NCBI GenBank assembly: GCA_025922795.1 | Contig: JAICHC010000288.1 | Location: forward strand, 1 to 5,009 | Reading direction: 5' to 3' | DNA: 5,009 bases | Source of the DNA: Candidatus Binatia bacterium | GTDB lineage: Bacteria > Desulfobacterota_B > Binatia > UBA9968 | In this document: positions 1-5,009 of the stretch, in pieces | Layout: each line of letters starts with the position of its first letter | How positions within the stretch are numbered: position 1 is the stretch's first letter | Program-made: the position numbers and the translations under genes | Notes under the pieces: model-generated | Seen by the model: only the letters and a program-made list of their open reading frames with translations | What the model was told of the DNA's origin: nothing | Databases searched by the model: none

Positions 1-477
1 CGGTATTCCGACTGCCAGCGCGCCGAGAGCACCGGCAAAGGAGCCGACCAGATTGTAAGCGGAAAACACCGCCGTGCGATGCTGGTCGCTGGTCGACTGT
101 GGCAGGATCGCTTGCTCGATCGAGAGAAACGGTCCTACTTCTTTGCCTGATGGGCTGATCGTGCCAAAGACCGCAGCGATCGTGAGCAGGATCGGGTCGC
201 GACTGACCGCAAATACCCAACCCGCGAGCGCCATAAAAACCGCGCCGACGACTAATAAAGCTCTGCGGCCGCAACGGTCAGCCACAGCGGTGATGACGAT
301 TGTCATTACTGCGCCGCCGCCGAGGGCAGCGGTAAAAATCCAGCCAATCGTGGCGGCGCCAAGACCAATGGAGTCAAGATAGAGTCCGAGGATAACCGAG
401 AGAAAACCGTACGCGAAGGAGCGAACGCCGCAGCTGGCGAAGATCAGCCAAGCGTCGCGCCTAAGGGGAAATGGCAT
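1..477 (-). CDS. Major facilitator superfamily (MFS) transporter, N-terminal part, cut by the left edge
   Basis: This is an open reading frame on the minus strand that starts with ATG at 477 and runs off position 1, giving the first 159 residues. An in-frame TAA lies two codons upstream (481-483), so no longer start is possible. About five hydrophobic segments can be seen, near residues 9-34, 43-65, 73-92, 95-109 and 138-158, fitting the first half of a 12-helix inner-membrane carrier. The loop between helices 2 and 3 carries ADRCGRR (66-72), a good match to MFS motif A (G-x-x-x-D-R-x-G-R-R) though without its leading glycine. A polar stretch GKEVGPFLSIEQA (111-123) follows helix 4; I recall similar segments in uncharacterised MFS proteins. 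The substrate cannot be told. The ribosome binding site is weak (AGAAG, about 7 bases upstream). The gene diverges from the small lipoprotein gene across a 219-bp gap. Confidence 0.87.
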   Translation of the reverse strand, partial: MPFPLRRDAWLIFASCGVRSFAYGFLSVILGLYLDSIGLGAATIGWIFTAALGGGAVMTIVITAVADRCGRRALLVVGAVFMALAGWVFAVSRDPILLTIAAVFGTISPSGKEVGPFLSIEQAILPQSTSDQHRTAVFSAYNLVGSFAGALGALAVGIP

Positions 478-604
478 AGCTTAGCTTCTGGCGAATCGGT
501 GCCGCGGGCGATTCTCATTCACCAGCTGCGCTGGATGGCAGTCCCGTTCGTGCTGAATTCAGACTCTGAACCTGCTATCCCTATCGAACCGGCCAGTAAT
601 CGGC

Positions 605-637
605 ACGCCCGAGTTAGCGAAATTCTAACTCGGGCGT
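605..637. repeat. Perfect 13-bp inverted repeat with 7-base loop between divergent genes
   Basis: The arms are ACGCCCGAGTTAG (605-617) and CTAACTCGGGCGT (625-637), fully complementary, separated by CGAAATT (618-624). The element sits in the 219-bp gap between the divergent transporter and lipoprotein genes, about 60 bases upstream of the lipoprotein ATG. Neither strand has a run of T after the stem, and no gene ends nearby, so a standard intrinsic terminator is unlikely. It could be an operator for a dimeric regulator or a stable hairpin in the leader of the lipoprotein mRNA. The dyad itself is certain; its role is inference. The rest of 478-696 shows no gene and no promoter I would defend. 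Confidence 0.75.
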
Positions 638-682
638 CTAAATGGTATCTGTGATTGAGAACCCCGCGCATGATCGTTTACC

Positions 683-688
683 AGGAGG
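683..688 (+). promoter_or_regulatory. Shine-Dalgarno site AGGAGG that sets the lipoprotein start
   Basis: AGGAGG lies 8 bases before the ATG at 697. It is a perfect core and decides between this start and an upstream in-frame ATG at 655, which has no such site and would push the signal peptide 14 residues inward. Confidence 0.8.
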
Positions 689-696
689 CGAGGCAA

Positions 697-981
697 ATGA
701 AAAACGGAAAGTCGCGTGATGATACGCCACGGATTATGTTCGCCGTCGGCTTGCTCGCGCTTTCTGCCTGTACGAGTCAAACCGTGAAAATGATTCAGCC
801 GCAGACCGGTGCTACCGCGGAATGCAGCGGTTCAAGTTACGGCATCGGGCCGCTTTTCAGCGAAAGTTTTGTTGACAGCTGTGCCCGCCTGTACGAAAAC
901 CGCGGATACGTTGCCTTCCAACGATTGACGCCGGAGCAGCGCGCGAGTTTGGAGAAGCGCGGCTTGCTGCCAAAAGACTGA
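697..981 (+). CDS. Small predicted lipoprotein of unknown function
   Basis: The gene encodes 94 residues. A basic N-terminus (residues 1-12) is followed by a hydrophobic stretch (13-22) and a lipobox L-S-A-C (22-25), so Cys25 would be lipidated after cleavage by signal peptidase II. Asp is absent from position +2 (it is Thr), so under the E. coli rule it would go to the outer membrane. The mature part of about 70 residues starts with a TGATAEC segment (37-43), has two further cysteines, Cys43 and Cys62, that could form a disulphide, and ends in a charged helix-like tail containing LTPEQRASLEKRG (77-89). I recall small lipoproteins with a similar TGAxAxCSG start and second cysteine in other proteobacteria, but no function is known to me. 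It stands alone, divergent from the transporter and convergent with moaA. The start is fixed by AGGAGG at 683-688. Confidence 0.82.
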   Translation: MKNGKSRDDTPRIMFAVGLLALSACTSQTVKMIQPQTGATAECSGSSYGIGPLFSESFVDSCARLYENRGYVAFQRLTPEQRASLEKRGLLPKD

Positions 982-998
982 CTAGTGAAATTCGCTAG
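982..998 (-). terminator. Weak hairpin between convergent genes, possible moaA terminator
   Basis: Only 19 bp separate the stops of the lipoprotein gene and moaA. Bases 982-988 (CTAGTGA) can pair with 992-998 (TCGCTAG) around a 3-base loop, with one G-T wobble. Read on the minus strand, the stem is followed by TCAGTCTTTTGG, a T-rich but imperfect tract, so it might end moaA transcription. The stem is short and AT-rich, and a Rho-dependent end is equally possible. Confidence 0.25.
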
Positions 999-1000
999 CA

Positions 1001-2011
1001 CTACCCTCCGAGCGAAATCATCTCGATCTTTTTGTGGCTCCTGGGATCGTAGTTGGCGGTGTTTAACGCCTGCAAGCGCTCAACGGAGTAACGGTCGGTC
1101 CGTTGTTGCCAGATCGAACTTAGGAAATTCCCGATCTCGTCGTCCGAGGCGCCGCTGCGCAGCCGGGCTTTGACGTCGTGGCCCAATTGAGAAAACAAAC
1201 AAGTAACGATCTTGCCGTCCGCCGTAAGGCGAATCCTCGTGCAGCTCGAACAGAATGGCTCGGTGACCGATGCGATCACGCCAATATCGCCCTTGCCGTC
1301 GACGAATTCGTAGTCGACGGAAGGTGCGCTGCCCTGGTTGCGGCCCACTTCACGCAGCGGGTAGCACGCGTTGATTTTATCGATGATTTCTTTTTTCGTC
1401 ACCAATTTTGCCGATGTCCAGTTATTCGAATTACCCACGTCCATGTACTCGATGAAGCGCATGGCGAATCCATGCTCGCGGGAGAACTCCACGAGCGGGA
1501 TAATATCGCCGTCGTTCACACCGCGCTCGATTACGGCATTGAGCTTGATCGGCGCCAGCCCGGCAGCCCGGGCGGCAAAGATCCCGTCCATGACTTTGCC
1601 GAGATCGCCACGTTTGGTCATACGGCGGAAACGGTCGGGGTCGAGGCTGTCGATACTGATGTTCACCCGTTTCAGGCCAGCGCGCTTCAAGGCATCGATC
1701 TGCTCTGCCAATAGGGCAGCATTGGTCGTCAGGCAAAGATCTTTAAGACCGTCGATCCTGGACAGACTGGCAACCAAATGATCGAGGTTTTTTCGCACCA
1801 GAGGCTCGCCTCCGGTAAGCCGGATTTTTTCCACCCCGAGCCTGACGAACAGCGTCGCCAATCGGGTGATTTCTTCGAAGGTTAAAATTTCCCGCTTGTC
1901 AATCCATTCGTACTCGTCCAGCGGCATACAATAAGTGCAGCGGAAATTACATCGATCGGTGACCGAAATGCGCAGGTCCCGGATCGGTCGTTGGTGCGCG
2001 TCGATGAGCAT
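1001..2011 (-). CDS. moaA: GTP 3',8-cyclase MoaA, molybdenum cofactor biosynthesis, complete
   Basis: This radical SAM enzyme carries out the first step of molybdopterin synthesis in the cytoplasm: with S-adenosylmethionine it converts GTP to 3',8-cyclo-GTP, which MoaC turns into cyclic pyranopterin monophosphate. The 336 residues match the usual length. The N-terminal cluster motif C-x3-C-x2-C is at Cys21, Cys25 and Cys28; GGEP (67-70) is the SAM-binding motif. The C-terminal [4Fe-4S] ligands that bind GTP are Cys254, Cys257 and Cys271 in CSSC followed by a 13-residue gap. The chain ends in Gly-Gly (335-336), a conserved tail needed for catalysis in characterised MoaA. All key residues are present, so it should be active. 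The ATG is fixed by an in-frame TAA three codons upstream (2018-2020); no Shine-Dalgarno is visible. No other molybdopterin gene lies in the window. Confidence 0.98.
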   Translation of the reverse strand: MLIDAHQRPIRDLRISVTDRCNFRCTYCMPLDEYEWIDKREILTFEEITRLATLFVRLGVEKIRLTGGEPLVRKNLDHLVASLSRIDGLKDLCLTTNAALLAEQIDALKRAGLKRVNISIDSLDPDRFRRMTKRGDLGKVMDGIFAARAAGLAPIKLNAVIERGVNDGDIIPLVEFSREHGFAMRFIEYMDVGNSNNWTSAKLVTKKEIIDKINACYPLREVGRNQGSAPSVDYEFVDGKGDIGVIASVTEPFCSSCTRIRLTADGKIVTCLFSQLGHDVKARLRSGASDDEIGNFLSSIWQQRTDRYSVERLQALNTANYDPRSHKKIEMISLGG

Positions 2012-2019
2012 GAATTTTT

Positions 2020-2048
2020 AATATGCAACAAAGGGACGGGAGGCGCAA
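2020..2048 (-). promoter_or_regulatory. Tentative moaA promoter
   Basis: On the minus strand TTGCGC (2048-2043) and CATATT (2025-2020) are spaced 17 bp, four of six matches each to the sigma-70 boxes. Transcription would start within a few bases of the ATG at 2011, which agrees with the lack of a Shine-Dalgarno site. The match is weak and could be chance in an AT-rich gap. Confidence 0.22.
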
Positions 2049-2069
2049 GCGAGCTTTTTACAGTTAACT

Positions 2070-2097
2070 TTGCTGCTATGGGCCGATCTGGTATTCT
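2070..2097 (+). promoter_or_regulatory. Tentative promoter for the kinase-regulator operon
   Basis: TTGCTG (2070-2075) and TATTCT (2092-2097) are spaced 16 bp and resemble a sigma-70 promoter, with three and four matches of six. The start of transcription would fall at about 2104-2107, at or next to the ATG. The case is weak and rests mainly on position: this is the only gap upstream of the operon. Confidence 0.22.
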
Positions 2098-2106
2098 AGC
2101 CGGCGC

Positions 2107-3645
2107 ATGGGTCTACGCCAGCAACAAGCGGCGGTTTTTTGCGCTACGGTCGTGGTGATTTTCGGCATCCTCGGCCTCGGTATTTGGTTGATCGCCCAGC
2201 GGCTTACCACCGAAGCCACCTTGCAAACTGCCCTGTTAATGGCGCGCCAGGTAGAAATCGCTCTGGCAGACAGCTTGCGCGAACGCTCGATCGTCGTCCA
2301 GCCGCGGCAAGATCAAAGATCTCCGGCGTCCTTTTGGGACTTTCTCGGCAATCTACTGCCCGGCAAAAGTCCGGCGAAATCGTCTTCCGGCCCTTTGCGT
2401 TACACTCCGCCGCGCCACGCTGAAGTCAAAGGACTCATGCAGGCATTTCTCGACCGCAGCGCCAGCATCGAAGCCATGTGGGTCGTCAATGCCGAAGGCC
2501 GGTTGCTCTACAGTTCCGTGGATCGCGAGCGCAACAAACAAGCTGCCGGCGAGCCGCTGTTGGATAGGCTGCGCGCCGGCGAAACCATCATCAACGCCCG
2601 GCGCCAAGGCAAGATCGACTATTACGATATCTGGGTGCCGTTGCAGATGCCGGCCGGTGTGCGCAGCCCTGGGGGCCTGCGGCTGTGGATTAACCCGGCC
2701 GACTGGACTGGATTGTTGACCGGGCTCTGGCACCAATTTATTCTGCTTTTCGCCCTCGGCGGCGCTGTTGCTGTAGTCAGCGCGTTTCTCACCACGGCGC
2801 TTTACACGCGCCGCTTTCGTCTGATCAGCGAGACGTTGCGCCAAGCTGAAGCGGGCACTTATGCAGCTCGGCCGCGATACGTCAGCCATGACGAAGTCGG
2901 CGCCAGCTTGGACTTGATCGATCGCCTGGTGATGAAGCAGCGCAAGAACGTCGCCGTGCCCGCGCCGGTGCAGCGACTGGCGATCGCCGCGCGCACCCTT
3001 GCGCACGAAGTCAAGACCCCGCTCAATGCCCTGGCGATTCATTTAGAGTTACTGCGCAAAAAGCTCAACGACGTGGATGACGCCGATGTGCAATCGCAAC
3101 GCTCGCTCTCGGCCCTGGATTCGAGCATGCGCCAAGTCGATCGCTTGGTGCGCGATTTTACCGACTACTCCGCGCCGGTGACAATGGAACGAAAACTTAT
3201 CGATGTCGCCGAAGTGCTGGGCACGAGCTTGGATGCCGTGGGCTCGGCATGCACAGCAAAGAAAATCAATCTTGCAGCGGATCTTGCCCCCGGGCCGTGG
3301 CCGCTACAAGGCGACGCCACGCGACTGCGGCAAAGTTTTGATAATCTGCTGCGTAACGCGATGGAAGCTCAACCCGGCGGCGGCGCAATTCGCGTCAGCG
3401 CCAAGCGGAACGATCATGAGTTAGTCGTCGATATCAGCGATGCCGGCCCCGGCGTGCCGCCAGAACGGCGCGCCGAATTGTTCGAGTTCGGCAAGACGAC
3501 CAAAATCGGCGGCAACGGCATCGGCCTGCCGCTCAGCCAATTGATCGTCGAATCCCACGGCGGCTCATTGGTTTATGAGGATCGCAATGGCAACGGCAGC
3601 GGCGCGACATTTCGCGTAACGCTGCCGCTGGAGGCTGTGCAGTAA
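2107..3645 (+). CDS. Membrane-bound sensor histidine kinase
   Basis: This 512-residue inner-membrane kinase senses a signal and phosphorylates its partner regulator. A first membrane helix lies at about 9-30 and a second at 210-232, enclosing a predicted periplasmic domain of about 180 residues. The part at 105-200, with WVVNAEGRLLYSS (125-137) and a later strand pair, looks PAS/CACHE-like; a proline- and serine-rich linker (about 83-97) precedes it. A HAMP-like linker covers about 233-285 with DEVG at 262-265. The H-box LAHEVKTPLNAL gives His300 as the phosphorylated residue. The ATP-binding domain has the N-box NLLRNAMEA (413-421), G1 DAGPG (445-449) and G2 GNGIGL (469-474). The F-box is LFEFGKTTK rather than the usual LFEPFFTTK. 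The ATG at 2107 is the only start after an in-frame TAA at 2065-2067, but has no Shine-Dalgarno. The ligand cannot be told. The next gene, its partner, starts right at its stop. Confidence 0.94.
   Translation: MGLRQQQAAVFCATVVVIFGILGLGIWLIAQRLTTEATLQTALLMARQVEIALADSLRERSIVVQPRQDQRSPASFWDFLGNLLPGKSPAKSSSGPLRYTPPRHAEVKGLMQAFLDRSASIEAMWVVNAEGRLLYSSVDRERNKQAAGEPLLDRLRAGETIINARRQGKIDYYDIWVPLQMPAGVRSPGGLRLWINPADWTGLLTGLWHQFILLFALGGAVAVVSAFLTTALYTRRFRLISETLRQAEAGTYAARPRYVSHDEVGASLDLIDRLVMKQRKNVAVPAPVQRLAIAARTLAHEVKTPLNALAIHLELLRKKLNDVDDADVQSQRSLSALDSSMRQVDRLVRDFTDYSAPVTMERKLIDVAEVLGTSLDAVGSACTAKKINLAADLAPGPWPLQGDATRLRQSFDNLLRNAMEAQPGGGAIRVSAKRNDHELVVDISDAGPGVPPERRAELFEFGKTTKIGGNGIGLPLSQLIVESHGGSLVYEDRNGNGSGATFRVTLPLEAVQ
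3630..3634 (+). promoter_or_regulatory. Shine-Dalgarno site for the response regulator, inside the kinase gene
   Basis: GGAGG lies in the last codons of the kinase gene, 11 bases before the regulator ATG. The kinase TAA (3643-3645) directly abuts the ATG (3646-3648), so terminating ribosomes can restart at once; this supports coupled translation and the chosen start. Confidence 0.6.
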
Positions 3646-5001
3646 ATGGCGCGATCGCGGCCGACCGTACTTGTCGTCGACGACGATACCGCGACCCGTG
3701 ACGGTCTTGTGGTCTTGCTCGACAGCTGGGGCTATCGAGTAACCGAAGCCGCCGCCGGCAAAGCCGCGCTCGAACAATGCGAGCAGGAGCTGCCGCACGC
3801 GATTGTCACGGATTTGATGATGCCGGGCATGACCGGATTGGAGTTCGTTGCCGCTCTTGGCGATCGCGTGCAGCAGATCGCAATCGTGTTTGTTACGGGT
3901 CAGGCCAGCATCGATACCGCCGTTGAAGCCATCAAGCTCGGCGCCTACGATTACCTGCCCAAGCCGCTCGAGCCCGAGCGTCTGCGTGCCGTGCTAGAAA
4001 AGGCGCTGAAACAGGTATCCCTGGCGCGCGAAACCACCGCTTTGCGCCAGCGGCTCGAATCGCCGCTCGGCTCTTACGGCGCGCTGATCGGAAAATCGGC
4101 GCCTATGCGCCGGCTTTACCAACAAATTGGCCAAATCGCCGCGACCAGCGCGGCCGTGCTAGTTAGCGGAGAGAGCGGCACCGGTAAGGAGCTCGTTGCG
4201 CAAACCGTGCACGACCTGTCGCCCCGGCGTGACGCCGAGTTCCTCGCGCTCAATTGCGCGGCGATCTCGCCGACCTTGATGGAAAGCGAGCTTTTTGGTC
4301 ACGAAAAAGGCGCGTTTACCAGCGCGATCGACCGCCATCTCGGCTGCTTTGAGCAAGCTGATGGCGGCACCCTTTTTCTCGACGAGATCACCGAAATGGC
4401 GCTGGAGATTCAGCCGAAACTTCTGCGTGTGCTCGAAGACGGCCAGATACGCCGCATTGGCGGCAACAAGACTATTCCCGTCTCCGTTCGGGTAATTGCC
4501 GCCACCAATCGCCAACCCGGAGCGGCGGTGAAAGACGGCAAACTGCGCCAGGATCTCTTCTATCGTCTAAACGTTTTTCATCTCGATCTGCCGCCTTTGC
4601 GTGAACGCGGTGAGGATATCACGCTTCTCGCCGGCTATTTCCTCGAATCGTTCGCGACTAAGTATCAACGCGGCGTTTTGCCTTGGTCTGCGGAATTCGG
4701 TCCGGCGCTCTTGGCCCACAACTGGCCCGGTAATGTCCGCGAGTTGCGCAATTCCATGGAGCGACTCACTGTGTTAGCAGCGGGGCCCAGCTTAACCGCC
4801 AAGGACTTTGAACAATATTGCTTGACGGCCGTGGTCGATGAGCAAACTGAGCGCGCCCCCATATCCCTCGCCGAGGCCGAACGCCAGGCGATCGAGCGGG
4901 CACTCGGCGCGACGGCCGGCAATAAGACCCAAGCCGCGCAACTCTTAGGCATCACCCCGAAGACACTGAACGCGAAGCTTTCGCTCTACTCGAAAGAGTA
5001 A
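3646..5001 (+). CDS. NtrC-family sigma-54-dependent response regulator
   Basis: This 451-residue cytoplasmic transcription activator has the three NtrC-type domains. The receiver (about 6-120) has the acidic pocket Asp12-Asp14, phosphoacceptor Asp56 in TDLMMPGM, Thr84 and Lys106. The AAA+ domain (about 145-380) has Walker A GESGTGKE (175-182), Walker B GGTLFLDE (240-247), sensor I ending at Asn288, the arginine-finger segment RQDLFYRLN (301-309) and the WPGNVREL segment (360-367). The loop that contacts sigma-54 reads GAFTSA (222-227) instead of GAFTGA. A Fis-type helix-turn-helix lies at about 426-445 (NKTQAAQLLGITPKTLNAKL). Length and order are normal and all catalytic residues are present. 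It most likely receives phosphate from the kinase just upstream and activates sigma-54 promoters at sites not visible here. Subfamilies such as AtoC, ZraR or PilR cannot be told apart safely. Only 8 bases follow the stop. Confidence 0.97.
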   Translation: MARSRPTVLVVDDDTATRDGLVVLLDSWGYRVTEAAAGKAALEQCEQELPHAIVTDLMMPGMTGLEFVAALGDRVQQIAIVFVTGQASIDTAVEAIKLGAYDYLPKPLEPERLRAVLEKALKQVSLARETTALRQRLESPLGSYGALIGKSAPMRRLYQQIGQIAATSAAVLVSGESGTGKELVAQTVHDLSPRRDAEFLALNCAAISPTLMESELFGHEKGAFTSAIDRHLGCFEQADGGTLFLDEITEMALEIQPKLLRVLEDGQIRRIGGNKTIPVSVRVIAATNRQPGAAVKDGKLRQDLFYRLNVFHLDLPPLRERGEDITLLAGYFLESFATKYQRGVLPWSAEFGPALLAHNWPGNVRELRNSMERLTVLAAGPSLTAKDFEQYCLTAVVDEQTERAPISLAEAERQAIERALGATAGNKTQAAQLLGITPKTLNAKLSLYSKE

Positions 5002-5009
5002 TTTCTTCC

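Noticed and set aside
74..382. 102-codon open frame on the plus strand
   Set aside because: It is antisense to the transporter gene, whose minus-strand frame shows membrane helices and MFS motif A.
536..551. TGGCAG followed by TTCGT, resembling a sigma-54 promoter
   Set aside because: The -24 part fits but the essential GC of the -12 part is absent at the right spacing; the nearest GC is three bases too far.
655..696. Upstream ATG at 655 as the lipoprotein start
   Set aside because: It has no Shine-Dalgarno, while ATG at 697 has AGGAGG at ideal distance and gives a signal peptide of normal length.
1008..1032. Short CGAG/CTCG pairing followed by five T, as a plus-strand terminator for the lipoprotein gene
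   Set aside because: The stem is only 4 bp with a 9-base loop and lies inside the coding end of moaA; the T-run is explained by moaA codons.
1178..1714. 178-codon open frame on the plus strand opposite moaA
   Set aside because: It lies wholly within the complete, well-conserved moaA on the other strand, has no ribosome binding site and no recognisable domain; it is a shadow frame of GC-rich coding DNA. The plus-strand frame 1371-1781 is rejected for the same reason.
2353..3042. 229-codon open frame on the minus strand inside the kinase gene
   Set aside because: It is antisense to the kinase sensor, HAMP and H-box regions, whose plus-strand frame has clear motifs. Its translation is rich in Arg, Gln and His without structure.
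4159..4515. 118-codon minus-strand frame inside the regulator gene
   Set aside because: It is antisense to the AAA+ core (Walker A to sensor I) and has no start signal or domain.

Overview
The window reads as chromosomal DNA from a moderately GC-rich Gram-negative bacterium. It contains a lipobox protein, a molybdenum cofactor gene and a sigma-54-type two-component system. The lineage cannot be fixed from the sequence. The style of the proteins fits an uncultured soil or sediment proteobacterium-like group such as Desulfobacterota or Binatota, but that is a guess. There is no rRNA, tRNA, insertion sequence, phage gene or CRISPR array in view.

Layout from left to right: (1) 1-477, minus strand, the N-terminal 159 codons of a major facilitator superfamily transporter that runs off the left edge. 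(2) 478-696, a 219-bp divergent intergenic region holding a perfect 13-bp inverted repeat at 605-637. (3) 697-981, plus strand, a 94-residue predicted lipoprotein with a clear ribosome binding site. (4) 1001-2011, minus strand, a complete moaA (GTP 3',8-cyclase), convergent with the lipoprotein gene and separated from it by only 19 bp. (5) 2012-2106, a 95-bp divergent promoter region. (6) 2107-3645, plus strand, a membrane sensor histidine kinase of 512 residues. (7) 3646-5001, plus strand, an NtrC-family response regulator of 451 residues whose ATG directly follows the kinase stop codon. Only 8 bases follow its stop, so the operon end is not visible.

The kinase and regulator form one operon and almost certainly one signalling pathway. 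A periplasmic PAS/CACHE-like sensor controls phosphorylation of His300. The phosphoryl group passes to Asp56 of the regulator, whose AAA+ domain would then remodel sigma-54 RNA polymerase at unknown targets. No convincing -24/-12 promoter is visible in the window, so the regulon probably lies elsewhere, perhaps just beyond the right edge. moaA, the lipoprotein and the transporter have no obvious functional link to this system beyond position.

Nothing here amounts to a clearly new biological system. The points most worth a second look are the GAFTSA variant in the sigma-54 contact loop, the strong inverted repeat without a T-tract, the absence of Shine-Dalgarno sequences at both divergent starts around 2012-2106, the unusual kinase F-box, and the high frequency of the palindrome CGATCG (11 copies).
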